Shown here in pieces: positions 25,025 to 33,856 of a DNA stretch of 64,000 bases (positions are counted from its first letter, which is position 1; every line of letters begins with the position of its first letter). Origin of the DNA: Clostridiales bacterium. Its GTDB lineage: Bacteria; Bacillota; Clostridia; Oscillospirales; Oscillospiraceae. The notes under the pieces are model-generated. The model was given only the letters and a program-made list of their open reading frames with translations. It was not told the origin of the DNA and made no database searches. The stretch lies in NCBI GenBank assembly GCA_029268065.1, contig JAJUHC010000012.1, positions 1 through 64,000 of the forward strand, given 5' to 3'. The position numbers and the translations under genes were made by a program.

Positions 25025-27040
25025 TTAATTCCTCAGTATGATTTTTTTGCTTCCCAGGTAGGTGGCGACGAAATAGGTTCCGTAAATCAGCAATATTGCG
25101 GCAGCCGTAATGACTATGTTCAAGGCCGCGTTAAGGCTCCCTATCTGGCGTATCGCGTCGTTTGCCACCTTGATACCGACTATCGAATGCACGCAGGCGA
25201 GCGCGAGCGGTATCATAAAGTAAATCGCTATCTGCTTCAGGATGGTGCGGCTCAAAAGGCCGTTATCCGCGCCTATTTTTTTCAGTATCGCGTATCTGTG
25301 CTTATTGTCGGCGGCCTCCGAGAGCTGCTGAAGAGCCAAAACCGCCGCGCTCGTGATAAGGAAAATGATGCCCACATAAATGCAGACAAAGGATATGATG
25401 GCCTTGGAGCCTGCCGCCTGGGCAAGCACGCTGTTTTTTGAAACACACCTCGCCGGTATGCCCTTGGCCATGAGCGCGTCTTCAAATCGGTCTTGCGCCG
25501 CTACCGAATCGGCCCTCATGTTGAAGCACAGGACGCTTCCGCTTACCGCACTCTTCTGCACCGCCTCGTCCGGAACCACAAGGACAAAAATGTCGTATCC
25601 GTTATTCACTATGCCCTCCGTAAGAAGCCGCGGATAAACAGAGTAGTCGGCGCCTCCTATATTCAGGTGGCTTCCCTGGCTGATGTAGTTTTCGAGCAGC
25701 GATTGCAGGTCCGCCTCGCTCCAGGCGTACTGGGTCAATAACGCGGCCTGGCTGCCGGAAAGGCTTAGTCCGGGCTTGCCGCTGAGCTCCATCAGCCTGT
25801 TGTAGTCCGACAGCCTGATAAGTTTTACGGGCATCGGATACATTCTTTTTATGACAGTATCACGACCTTCGGGGGGTATCTGGTCCTCCACCTTACTCAG
25901 CACCGTCCCCAGGGTCAGCGAGTCATCCTTAAAGCTGTACTCCTTATACTGAATGAAGCTGTCCGAGTAATCTGAGAGCTTCACCCCATGCTCAGAGAGA
26001 ATCGCGCTCAAATCGGCGTCCTTCTCGACTGAAAGCGACACGTCGAAGGGGGCGGCGTCCCTGAAGCCTTTGTTAAGCACTTTGGTTATTCCGAGACCCG
26101 TGGAAAATATCCCGATCGTTACAAAAAGCATCAGGCATATGAAGGACATCGAAATATGGGCAGTATTGATGCGGCTGTTTATCTGCCGCATGATAAACAT
26201 GTTAAGCCCGCTGAAATAGCGGCTCCTGTTTGCTTTGAAAAGCCCGAGGAAAAAGCCGGAAAGCGAGGCGAAGAAGAGAAAGGTCCCCGCGGCGCCAAGC
26301 ACGCATTCAAAGGCCAGCATCCTGTCGAAGGAGGCGATGCCGTTTTTCAAAACCAGCCTGTATGCGGTTCCGATGAGAAGCACGGACAGAATGAAAAGTA
26401 CGGTTGTCACGGCTGGGTTTTTAATCTTGGGCGTTTCGTTTTGCTTTATTGAATTAATCAGGTCTATGAGCTTGTATTTTGAAATAACGACCGTGCTTGT
26501 TACGATGGCGATGACAAAAATTATGCCGAAGTAAAGGATGGTTTTCAATAGTGCGCTTAAGGAAAAAATGAACCTGTATTCAGCCATGCTCGCCTCAAAC
26601 AGCTTGGCGGTGACCACCGACAGCCACTGAGAGAGAAACACTCCGGCGAAAAGACCGGCGGCAAGCGAGAAAACGCCGATTATGAAGGTCTCGGATATGA
26701 GTATCCTCGAGATTTTGCCCTTTTCCATTCCGAGCGTCATGTATATGCCGAACTCTCTTTTGCGCCTGCGTATGAGAAAGTTGTTCGCGTAAACGATTAG
26801 AAAGCCCAGAATGAAAGAAACGAATACGGACACCCCGTCCATCAGCCAGGTTATTGTTTTCATGATTTGCTGGGCGGAGCTGGAAATGTGCATCATGGCC
26901 TTCTGAGCCTCGATGCTGTTGAATACATAAAAAACGCATACGCCGAAGGTAAGGGTCAGAAAATACAGCGCGTAATCGGAAAAGCTCTTTCGGACGTTGC
27001 GAAGCGACAGCTTAAAGTACATTAGCCGCGTCACCTCCAA
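25025..27040 (-). CDS. bceB: Bce-type ABC transporter permease (FtsX family)
   Basis: 671 residues. Starts MYFKLSLRNVRKSFSDYALYF split at Met7, the typical BceB N-terminus, with about ten membrane helices and a large extracellular loop (roughly residues 300-500) between helices 7 and 8, as in BceB/YtsD/VraG. Works with the ATPase to free lipid II-cycle intermediates from peptide antibiotics such as bacitracin and to signal to the kinase. Its start overlaps the ATPase gene by 29 bases; no separate promoter is needed. Particular antibiotic unknown. Confidence 0.85.
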   Translation of the reverse strand: MEVTRLMYFKLSLRNVRKSFSDYALYFLTLTFGVCVFYVFNSIEAQKAMMHISSSAQQIMKTITWLMDGVSVFVSFILGFLIVYANNFLIRRRKREFGIYMTLGMEKGKISRILISETFIIGVFSLAAGLFAGVFLSQWLSVVTAKLFEASMAEYRFIFSLSALLKTILYFGIIFVIAIVTSTVVISKYKLIDLINSIKQNETPKIKNPAVTTVLFILSVLLIGTAYRLVLKNGIASFDRMLAFECVLGAAGTFLFFASLSGFFLGLFKANRSRYFSGLNMFIMRQINSRINTAHISMSFICLMLFVTIGIFSTGLGITKVLNKGFRDAAPFDVSLSVEKDADLSAILSEHGVKLSDYSDSFIQYKEYSFKDDSLTLGTVLSKVEDQIPPEGRDTVIKRMYPMPVKLIRLSDYNRLMELSGKPGLSLSGSQAALLTQYAWSEADLQSLLENYISQGSHLNIGGADYSVYPRLLTEGIVNNGYDIFVLVVPDEAVQKSAVSGSVLCFNMRADSVAAQDRFEDALMAKGIPARCVSKNSVLAQAAGSKAIISFVCIYVGIIFLITSAAVLALQQLSEAADNKHRYAILKKIGADNGLLSRTILKQIAIYFMIPLALACVHSIVGIKVANDAIRQIGSLNAALNIVITAAAILLIYGTYFVATYLGSKKIILRN

Positions 27041-27779
27041 GCAGGGTTACGACCTCTATTATTTTGCCGAAGAACTCTTTGCGCGTGTCGGCCCCCCTCA
27101 CAAGCTCGTTGAATATTTTGCCGTCCTTTATAAACAGTATCCTGTGGCAGTAGCTTGCGGTAAAAGCGTCGTGAGTTACCATCAGAATCGTGGCGCGCAT
27201 ACCTGTGTTCAGGCTCTCGAGGCACTCCATAAGCATGCGGGCAGATTTTGAATCCAGGGCGCCGGTCGGCTCGTCCGCCAGAATAAGCGCGGGACCCGTA
27301 ATGATTGCTCTCGCGGCCGCAATCCGCTGACGCTGTCCGCCGGACATTTCATAGGGATACTTTTCCAGTATTTCCGATATTTCAAGCCTTTTCGCAACCT
27401 CGTTCACCTTGTCAACCGCAGATCTGTGATTTTCTCCCGCTATCGTCAGAGGAAGAATAATATTTTCAAACCCGGTAAGCGTGTCGAGCAGGTTGTAATC
27501 CTGAAACATGAAGCCCAGCTCCTCGCGCCTGAATTTCGCGAGAGACCGGCTGTTCATTCTGGTGATATCCGCCCCACGTATGATTACGTTTCCCGCGGTC
27601 ACCGAATCGATTGTCGATATGCAGTTCAAAAGCGTGGTTTTCCCGCTGCCGCTCGACCCCATGATACCGGTGAATTCGCCCTCGCTCACGCTGAAGCTGA
27701 CCCTGTCGAGCGCCTTTGTCAGGCTCCCCTTGTTGCCGTAATACTTTTCGACGTTTGAGACCTTTAAAATTTCTCCCAT
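27012..27779 (-). CDS. bceA: Bce-type ABC transporter ATP-binding protein
   Basis: 255 residues, MacB/LolD-like. Walker A GSSGSGKTTLLN near 40-51, Q-loop FMFQDYNLLDTLTGFENI, signature MSGGQRQRIAAARA, Walker B ALILADEPTGALDSKS and the H-loop VTHD. Starts MGEILKVSNVEKYYGN behind AAGGAG. A small GC stem with 4 T (27825-27840) and a long inverted repeat lie upstream, between it and the kinase gene. Confidence 0.9.
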   Translation of the reverse strand: MGEILKVSNVEKYYGNKGSLTKALDRVSFSVSEGEFTGIMGSSGSGKTTLLNCISTIDSVTAGNVIIRGADITRMNSRSLAKFRREELGFMFQDYNLLDTLTGFENIILPLTIAGENHRSAVDKVNEVAKRLEISEILEKYPYEMSGGQRQRIAAARAIITGPALILADEPTGALDSKSARMLMECLESLNTGMRATILMVTHDAFTASYCHRILFIKDGKIFNELVRGADTRKEFFGKIIEVVTLLGGDAANVL

Positions 27780-27851
27780 ATTTGCACTCCTTGCATATTA
27801 TCTTTAAATTACGGTTCTATTTTAAAAGCCCCCCGGCTTTAGTGCCATAAT

Positions 27852-27899
27852 ATTTGCTTACGGTATTCTTACATTTTTGCAAGAATACCGTAAGCAAAT
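27852..27899. repeat. Perfect 19-bp inverted repeat between kinase and bceA
   Basis: ATTTGCTTACGGTATTCTT, 10-base loop, AAGAATACCGTAAGCAAAT, touching the stop codon of the sensor kinase. No T-run on either strand, so not a classical terminator. The loop region TTACATTTTTGCAA resembles the TNACA-N4-TGTNA type of BceR sites only loosely. It may be an operator, an RNA-stability element or an attenuator for bceAB. Confidence 0.6.
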
Positions 27900-28918
27900 C
27901 AGAAAATGTCCGTCATGGAGTTTTTGGGAAACGCGATGAAGATCGTCGTTCCGCCGTCAGGAACCGAAGCCGCACTTATTGAAACGCCCAGCTTGCCGCA
28001 GAGCTTCTTGCAGATATAAAGTCCCATTCCGGTGGATTTGCCCCTTTTTCTGCCGTTCGTTCCGGTAAAGCCCTTGTCAAATATTCTAGGCAGCTCGCCT
28101 TCGGGTATTCCGATTCCGTTGTCCGATATTTTAAGCAGGCAGCCGTTTTCCGTTTCCGCCGCCGATATTTCTATCAGCGCACCGGTTTCCCGCGCGTACT
28201 TTGCGGAATTAATTAGGATTTGGCTGAGAATAAACTCGAGCCACTTTGTATCCGAGTATACCGTCAAATCCAGATCCCGCGCCGAAACCGACACTCCGGC
28301 TCCTATCAAAAGCTTGGAATTCCTCCTCAGCGCCGCGAAAACAGGCTTCTCGAGGCTTGTTTTCCTGATAATATAATCCTTTTCCAGCGTACTGCTCCGG
28401 GCATAAAATAGGACCTGCTCAACATAGTTTTCTATGCTTTCAAGCTCTTCGGCAATACCCGCGTCGGCGCCGCCGCTCCTGTTTTGCATCATCAGCTTTG
28501 AGGACGAAATGGGCGTCTTTATCTCGTGCACCCACATCTCAATATACTCCCTGTACTCCTCCTGAAGGGTTTTGAAGCCGTTAATTTCCTCCAGACAGGC
28601 CTTGTTCGAGGCCCTGAGCACATTGTAGAGCAGCGCGCCTTCAAAAAAATCGGGTTCCGATATGATTTCCGCAGCAAGATTTTTACGGTCGAGATCATCA
28701 AAAACCTTCATAAGCTCGTTATAGAACCTGCTCTTTTTCCGGTATTCGACCGCGAGCGGCGCCAGCGCTCCGAAAACGTAGATTACGCCGATAAACGCGG
28801 AAAAGACCTTTGCCCCGCCGGGAAGCAAAACCGCAAGCATAAGAACCGTGGTGACGGCGACCAGCGACTGGCAGACAAAATAGGGGAGCTTGGCTTTCAA
28901 ATAGTCTTTTAACTTCAT
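27899..28918 (-). CDS. bceS: Bce-type sensor histidine kinase (intramembrane-sensing)
   Basis: 339 residues. Two N-terminal membrane helices (about 12-60) with almost no extracellular loop, so it senses through the transporter rather than by itself. H-box MWVHEIKTPISSSKL (phospho-His near 133), N-box LEFILSQILINSAKYA, G1 ISDNGIGIPEGE, and G2 STGMGLYICKKL are intact. It phosphorylates the adjacent regulator, whose stop overlaps its start by 4 bases (ATGA). Confidence 0.88.
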   Translation of the reverse strand: MKLKDYLKAKLPYFVCQSLVAVTTVLMLAVLLPGGAKVFSAFIGVIYVFGALAPLAVEYRKKSRFYNELMKVFDDLDRKNLAAEIISEPDFFEGALLYNVLRASNKACLEEINGFKTLQEEYREYIEMWVHEIKTPISSSKLMMQNRSGGADAGIAEELESIENYVEQVLFYARSSTLEKDYIIRKTSLEKPVFAALRRNSKLLIGAGVSVSARDLDLTVYSDTKWLEFILSQILINSAKYARETGALIEISAAETENGCLLKISDNGIGIPEGELPRIFDKGFTGTNGRKRGKSTGMGLYICKKLCGKLGVSISAASVPDGGTTIFIAFPKNSMTDIF

Positions 28919-29625
28919 AGCATTATGTAACCCTGTCCCCTCCTCGTATCAATCACCTGACCGAGACCCGCTTCGTCCAGCTTTCGCCGGAGCCTGCCGA
29001 TGTTCACCGTTAAGGTATTGTCGTCCACGAAAAGCTCGCTGTCCCATAGATAACGCATAAGCTCCTCGCGGCTTACGATCGAGCCCTTCTTTTCAAACAG
29101 GCAGGCAAGAATCCTAATTTCGTTTTTTGTAAGCTCAAAATGTTTTCCGCCGGCCTCAAGCTCGCTTCTGGAGAGGTTAATGGTAAAATTCTCGCAGCTG
29201 AGCCTGTCCTGCGGCGCCTCCCGGTAGACGCGTCTCATTATGTTCTCTATTCTCGCGAGGAGTATCTGCGTGTTGAAAGGTTTTGTGATAAAATCGTCCG
29301 CGCCGAGGTTGATGGCCATTATTTCATCAAGCTCGGTATCGCGGCTCGTGACTACGATAACGGGTATTTCGCCTGTTTTTCTTATTTCCCTGCAAATGTG
29401 ATAACCGTCAAACACGGGAAGATTGATATCAAGGAGGACAAGATGAGGATTTGAAGCTCGAATCAGTTCGATTATGTCCGTAAAGTCATCCGGCGCTTCG
29501 CACTCGTAACCGTTCCGGGACAGGAATATGCTGAGCTCGTCCCGAATCTTTCTGCTGTCCTCGACAATCATTATCTTTCTCAATTTCAAGCCCGCCTTCG
29601 GTTTATTTTGCCTTAAATATAACAT
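28915..29625 (-). CDS. bceR: OmpR-family response regulator of the Bce system
   Basis: 236 residues in the longest form. Receiver domain begins KIMIVEDSRKIRD, with phospho-Asp in VLLDINLPVFDG near 67 and Lys in FITKPFN; winged-helix DNA-binding domain at about 135-236 ends RRGQGYIML. The true start is unclear: TTGACA at the very 5' end with a poor AAAATA 17 bases later may be its promoter, in which case TTG at 29583 or 29589 (before RKIMIVED) is the real start. Order R-S-A-B on one strand. Known Bce regulators activate the permease operon. Confidence 0.88.
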   Translation of the reverse strand: MLYLRQNKPKAGLKLRKIMIVEDSRKIRDELSIFLSRNGYECEAPDDFTDIIELIRASNPHLVLLDINLPVFDGYHICREIRKTGEIPVIVVTSRDTELDEIMAINLGADDFITKPFNTQILLARIENIMRRVYREAPQDRLSCENFTINLSRSELEAGGKHFELTKNEIRILACLFEKKGSIVSREELMRYLWDSELFVDDNTLTVNIGRLRRKLDEAGLGQVIDTRRGQGYIML

Positions 29626-29701
29626 TTGTCAAAAGCGAATTCAAATATAATCCTTGCACGAAGAAAGAAATAACTAAAAGTTACAAATTTAGACGCCAAG
29701 C

Positions 29702-29738
29702 AAAAAAACACACCGCCCCGAGGAATCGAGGCGGTGTA
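29702..29738 (-). terminator. Terminator downstream of the TetR gene
   Basis: Minus strand ACACCGCCTCGA pairs with TCGGGGCGGTGT (one G-U pair) over TTCC and is followed by GTTTTTTTG. Confidence 0.85.
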
Positions 29739-29817
29739 TTTATGTGCTTTTCAGGCTGCCTGAGATATGTCAGGCGATTCGGGAACGCGTCAAAAAGCTC
29801 TTCATTATGATAGGCGG

Positions 29818-30390
29818 CTATTTTGCCGCTCCGATTTCGCTGCCCAGCTTTTTTATCGTTCCGGACAGACCGTTGCTCAGAAGCGAAAGGTATATACCGA
29901 CGTACTTCTCAAGATCCTGCGCGGGAATATTCAGCAGCATTTCAAAGGCTTCGACGGAGCTGTGTGCCATATACATAGCAATAAAATGCTTTATTTCAGC
30001 TTCTATATCGGACGTTTCGTAATTATTGCCCAAAACGTATTCATAATCCTTGTACATTGATTTTTGGAACTCGGTCTTAAAACAGTTTTGGCCCGTTTCG
30101 CCGAAGGCCTGCCTGAAAAAAGACAGGTATTTTCGCATATATTTAAGCAATTCCATCGTGTTGCTGTGCTTTTTGTCGGCAACGGTAAGATTTATTGTTT
30201 TATCGTGGAAGGTAGTATAAATCCAGAAAACGAGCTCCTGCTTGTCCTTGAAATGATAATAGAAGGTATTTCTGCTCATGCCGCAAAAGTCCGTGATATC
30301 GGAAACGGAAATATCGGAAAGCGGCTTTTTGTTTGACAGTTCAAGCACAGCGTTGGCCAAAAGGTTCTTTGTTCTTTCGTTGTTGCCCAT
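29818..30390 (-). CDS. TetR family transcriptional regulator
   Basis: 190 residues. N-terminal HTH: TKNLLANAVLELSNKKPLSDISVSDI region and CGMSRNTFYYHFKDKQEL (helix 3 and 4 signature) near 30-47, followed by a helical ligand domain including a C-terminal TetR_C-like region. The ATG at 30390 follows GGGAGGA with 5 bases; the in-frame extension to 30429 lacks a site. It stands back to back with the flavoprotein operon, with a perfect palindrome in the intergenic region, so it probably represses that operon and perhaps itself. Its inducer is unknown. Confidence 0.88.
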   Translation of the reverse strand: MGNNERTKNLLANAVLELSNKKPLSDISVSDITDFCGMSRNTFYYHFKDKQELVFWIYTTFHDKTINLTVADKKHSNTMELLKYMRKYLSFFRQAFGETGQNCFKTEFQKSMYKDYEYVLGNNYETSDIEAEIKHFIAMYMAHSSVEAFEMLLNIPAQDLEKYVGIYLSLLSNGLSGTIKKLGSEIGAAK

Positions 30391-30720
30391 AATATCCTCC
30401 CGTATTTCGGAGCAAATATTCTTTCCCAAGAAAGCCTCCGCACAGGATGGCTCTGCCGTTTCGGGCGCGGGAAAATGAACGCTTTATCACGGTGCCGTTC
30501 ACCTTGCGTCGCCGAGACTGAAGTCGAATCCGCCTTTCAATGCTCTGCGATTTGAACAGCCCAATTATAACAGAAATAAGCAAAATCACCAATACGGTTT
30601 GCTCTGAGTTTTTGCAAATTAATATATATGTACAATTTTTTAACAAAAACCGAATTCTGTAAGTTGAAGAGCTAAACAAGATTATATTACCATTAATAAA
30701 AAGAATTTTCAATCTCAACA
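30391..30720. other. Intergenic region between TetR gene and flavoprotein operon
   Basis: No gene or RNA recognised. The part near 30570-30700 is AT-rich and may hold promoters for both directions (ATTATATTACC near 30680 on the plus strand), but no pair of boxes has a convincing spacing. Confidence 0.4.
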
Positions 30721-30751
30721 TTCAAATGATACGAGTTTCGTATCATTTGAA
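30721..30751. promoter_or_regulatory. Palindromic operator, probably for the TetR regulator
   Basis: Perfect 14-bp inverted repeat TTCAAATGATACGA, spacer GTT, TCGTATCATTTGAA, ending 33 bases before the ATG of the flavoprotein. Size, symmetry and position fit a TetR-type repressor site. Confidence 0.75.
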
Positions 30752-30784
30752 CGCATCAAAGTGAAAACGGGAAAGGCAAGTTAA

Positions 30785-32686
30785 ATGGAAAAGTACGTTG
30801 ACATTTTTAAGCCGATCAGAATTGGGACAAAGACCGCCAAAAACCGCATCGAGGTGGCTCCCGCCGCGCCCTTTCTCTCCGGAAGGGACGGAGGAATGAA
30901 TCTCGAATATGCGGCGTATTTGAATAATCTCGCAAAATCCGGCGCCGGAATAGTAGAAATTGGAGTTTCAAACGTAAACACGTCGGCCACTGGCTCGCCC
31001 ATTCTTTGCGTTGGAAATCCTCTGTTGGCGGCCGACCTCAGCGACGCCGCGGAAATCATACACAAGCACGGCGCGCTTGCAAGCATAGAGCTTGTCCATT
31101 CTAAGTATATGCGTATGCCCGCCGAAAAGGTTGCAAACGAAACGACCGAGGAAGAAATACGGGAAATTATCGGGCTTTTCGCAAATGCCGCGCTGAACTG
31201 CCTGAGGGCGGGCTTCGATATGATAATGATCCACGGCGGTCACGGCAATGTGCCTGCGATGTTCTTTTCGGAGCGCTTCAACCGCCGAACGGATAAATAC
31301 GGCGGCTCTTTCGAAAACAGATGCCGCTTTGGCATCGAGCTTTTGAGCGCAGTACGTGAAAAGGTGGGCGACAGGCTCGCCGTTGAATACCGCATAAGCG
31401 CGGACGAGATGCTGGATGGCTACACTCACATAGATGAAACGCTTGAATACGCCAAGAAGATAGAAGGGCTCATAGACATGATACACGTTTCGCGCGGCCT
31501 TCTCGAAAAGCGCGAGTGCCTGCCTTATCTGAACGCGCCCGCGTACTTCCCTCGCGCCATTAATCTTGAGTATGCAAAGCGCTTCAAGCAGGAGCTGTCT
31601 ATTCCAGTCGCTGTCGTCGGAGCCTTCAACCTTGAGCTTGCCGAGGATGCGTTGAGATGGGGCGACGTAGACGTTGTGGCGATGGTGAGGACTATCTTCG
31701 CGGATACGGACTGCGTATCAAACGCGTATAAGGGAAAAGACGAATTGACCCGCCCCTGTGTCCGCTGCAACACGTGCATCGGCAGGACGCACAGCAAATT
31801 TATCCGCGTCCGCTGCGCGGTCAACCCGCGCCTGGGGCGCGAGCTCTGGAATCCGCCCACAACGGCGGCGAGCTCCCCAAAAAAGGCGCTCGTTATCGGG
31901 GGAGGTCCTGCAGGACTGGAGGCCGCCCGCACGGCTTCGAAAAAGGGTCACAAGGTTCTGCTGCTTGAGAAAAACGCCGAATTGGGCGGCATGCTGAGAT
32001 ACGCGGCGGCGGCTTCGTTCAAGTACGACATGAAAAAGTACCTTGACTGGTCGATTAGAACGGTGGAAAACGATCCGAACATAGAGATCCGCAAAAATAC
32101 AAAGGCGACACCAGAGCTTGTGGCCGCGGAAAAGCCGGATGCTTTGTTCGTCGCCGTCGGCTCAGAACCGATAATTCCCGAGTTTTCAATGAGCGGAACG
32201 GATAAAATCGTCTGGGCGGGGGACGTGGACCTCGGGACCGCCGAAACGGGGCGGAACGTGGTTATAGTCGGCGCGGGCTTTACGGGCCTTGAAACCGCGC
32301 TTGAGCTCGCCTATAAGGGGAAAAGCGTAACCGTCATAGACATGGTGAGCGAGGATATGATCGGCGCGGACGGCGTTGAGATCAGCATGATAGGCCTGAT
32401 GCAGCTCCTTAAGGAAAACAACGTAGGCATCCGCTGTGAGGTGAGGCTGGAGGACGTAAGCGCTGAAGGCGCCGTGATCAGGACCAAAGACGGGGCAAGG
32501 GAGACTATTTTCTGCGACACCGCAGTACTTTCGCTCGGGGTAAAGCGGAACGAAGCCGAGGTCGCGCAGTTTGAGCATCTTGCGGAGACGGTGCGCGTTA
32601 TCGGGGACTGCTCCCTGGAGCGGGGAGGCACGCTTTACAACGCCGTGAGGACCGCCTTTGACAATGTGATGGAGTATCTGCCGTAA
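30785..32686 (+). CDS. NADH:flavin oxidoreductase, Old Yellow Enzyme/2,4-dienoyl-CoA reductase family
   Basis: 633 residues. An FMN-binding TIM barrel (about 1-345) is followed by FAD/NAD domains: VIGGGPAGLEAARTA near 371 and VVIVGAGFTGLETALELA near 491. Four cysteines for a 4Fe-4S cluster occur in RPCVRCNTCIG and VRCAVNP near 325-345. This is the layout of 2,4-dienoyl-CoA reductase, BaiCD/BaiH and related clostridial enoate reductases, which reduce activated C=C bonds. The active-site HGGHGNVPAMFF keeps both histidines but has Asn where the usual Tyr proton donor (HGAHGYL) stands, so chemistry may differ. RBS GGAAAGG. First gene of the operon with two URO-D-like proteins and an MFS transporter. 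Confidence 0.88.
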   Translation: MEKYVDIFKPIRIGTKTAKNRIEVAPAAPFLSGRDGGMNLEYAAYLNNLAKSGAGIVEIGVSNVNTSATGSPILCVGNPLLAADLSDAAEIIHKHGALASIELVHSKYMRMPAEKVANETTEEEIREIIGLFANAALNCLRAGFDMIMIHGGHGNVPAMFFSERFNRRTDKYGGSFENRCRFGIELLSAVREKVGDRLAVEYRISADEMLDGYTHIDETLEYAKKIEGLIDMIHVSRGLLEKRECLPYLNAPAYFPRAINLEYAKRFKQELSIPVAVVGAFNLELAEDALRWGDVDVVAMVRTIFADTDCVSNAYKGKDELTRPCVRCNTCIGRTHSKFIRVRCAVNPRLGRELWNPPTTAASSPKKALVIGGGPAGLEAARTASKKGHKVLLLEKNAELGGMLRYAAAASFKYDMKKYLDWSIRTVENDPNIEIRKNTKATPELVAAEKPDALFVAVGSEPIIPEFSMSGTDKIVWAGDVDLGTAETGRNVVIVGAGFTGLETALELAYKGKSVTVIDMVSEDMIGADGVEISMIGLMQLLKENNVGIRCEVRLEDVSAEGAVIRTKDGARETIFCDTAVLSLGVKRNEAEVAQFEHLAETVRVIGDCSLERGGTLYNAVRTAFDNVMEYLP

Positions 32687-32736
32687 CGGCATTTATCCGA
32701 TTTATAAAGCTTAAATAATGTTTCGGGAGGGTTTTT

Positions 32737-33765
32737 ATGGCCGGAAAAACGTCTGAATTCAAACCCACGATGGGCAAGGTTTTCCCAAAAGTGAAGCTTG
32801 ATTATCCTATCAGCCCGAGAGAGAACCTGAAAATGATTTTCGACAGGAAAAAGCCGCTGTGGATTCCGAACATGAACATGGAAAAGGGGCTTGTAATTTG
32901 TCCGCACGACAACGACAGGCCGTTTTTCGGAACAAGCGGCAAGGACTGGTTCGGGGTCGACTGGACTTATGTCGAGACTGCCGCGGGACAGATGGTGACG
33001 CCCAATACATTTATCATGGGGAGCCCGCTTGAGTGGGAGGAAAAACTGATTTTTCCCGATTTCGACAGGCTGGACTTCACGCCCGGCCGGGAGCAGGCGG
33101 AGGCTAAAACGGACAAAACGGTAATGAATTTTTACCTACTGCAGGACGGGCTTTTTGAAAGGCTGCTTTCCCTTGCGCCAACCGAGGAGGTCTTCTGCTT
33201 CCTCGCGGAGGAAGAGGATTCGGCGGCAAGGTATTTCAACGCGATGGCCGACTACAAAATAGCCCTGATGGACAAGGTTATCAGGGAGTGGGCGCCCTTC
33301 GACGCCTTCATCAACAGCGACGACTGGGGGACTCAGATAAGCACCTTCATTTCGCCGGAAATGTACAGAAAGTATATATTCGGACCCATGAAGAGAATTG
33401 TCGAATTCGCTCACAAAAACGGCAAGTACATAAATTTCCACTCCTGCGGAAAAATCGAAACTCTGGTGCCGCAAATTGCGGAGCTGAAGGCGGATATGTG
33501 GGAAGCCCAGCTTATGAACGACCTTGTCGGCATTAGAAAAAGATACGGCAGGCAGCTGCCGTTGCAGATAGCATTGAACAGCGACATAACCTATCTTTCC
33601 GGGGTTTCGGATCAGGAGATTGTGGCGCACGTCCGCGATTATGTGGATACATACGCCGGAGACGGGGGTGTGATGGCCTCGTACATGGCGAGAGACGAGC
33701 ATGTAAACGAATTGATCGCAAGGGAGCTGTTTGAATACAGTCTTTGGGTCTATTCAAGACGATGA
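32737..33765 (+). CDS. Uroporphyrinogen decarboxylase-fold protein, putative corrinoid-type methyltransferase (1)
   Basis: 342 residues. It belongs to the URO-D superfamily that includes the MtaA/CmuA/OdmB methyltransferases. Typical pieces are YPISPRENLKMIF, PLWIPNMNM, DWFGVDWTY and, near 236-240, FHSCGKIE with the His-x-Cys of the zinc site. No third cysteine is found after it, where MtaA-type enzymes have one. Heme biosynthesis is unlikely because the protein sits in a catabolic-looking operon with a paralogue. No corrinoid protein gene is nearby, so a methyltransferase role is only inferred. GGGAGGG precedes the ATG. Confidence 0.78.
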   Translation: MAGKTSEFKPTMGKVFPKVKLDYPISPRENLKMIFDRKKPLWIPNMNMEKGLVICPHDNDRPFFGTSGKDWFGVDWTYVETAAGQMVTPNTFIMGSPLEWEEKLIFPDFDRLDFTPGREQAEAKTDKTVMNFYLLQDGLFERLLSLAPTEEVFCFLAEEEDSAARYFNAMADYKIALMDKVIREWAPFDAFINSDDWGTQISTFISPEMYRKYIFGPMKRIVEFAHKNGKYINFHSCGKIETLVPQIAELKADMWEAQLMNDLVGIRKRYGRQLPLQIALNSDITYLSGVSDQEIVAHVRDYVDTYAGDGGVMASYMARDEHVNELIARELFEYSLWVYSRR

Positions 33766-33784
33766 TCTTCCGAGGAGGTGGTTT

Positions 33785-33823
33785 ATGTCCGAAAGCAAGG
33801 GAAATGCGCTCTACTGTCAGTAA
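33785..33823 (+). CDS. Possible 12-residue leader ORF
   Basis: ATG to TAA encodes MSESKGNALYCQ with an excellent site (GAGGAGG, 5 bases before). It lies in the 91-base gap between the first URO-D-like gene and the MFS gene. It could be a real micropeptide, a translational-coupling device or the residue of a deleted gene. Confidence 0.3.
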   Translation: MSESKGNALYCQ

Positions 33824-33856
33824 TCCGGAGTTTTATATTTTGAAAGGATGAGAAAT

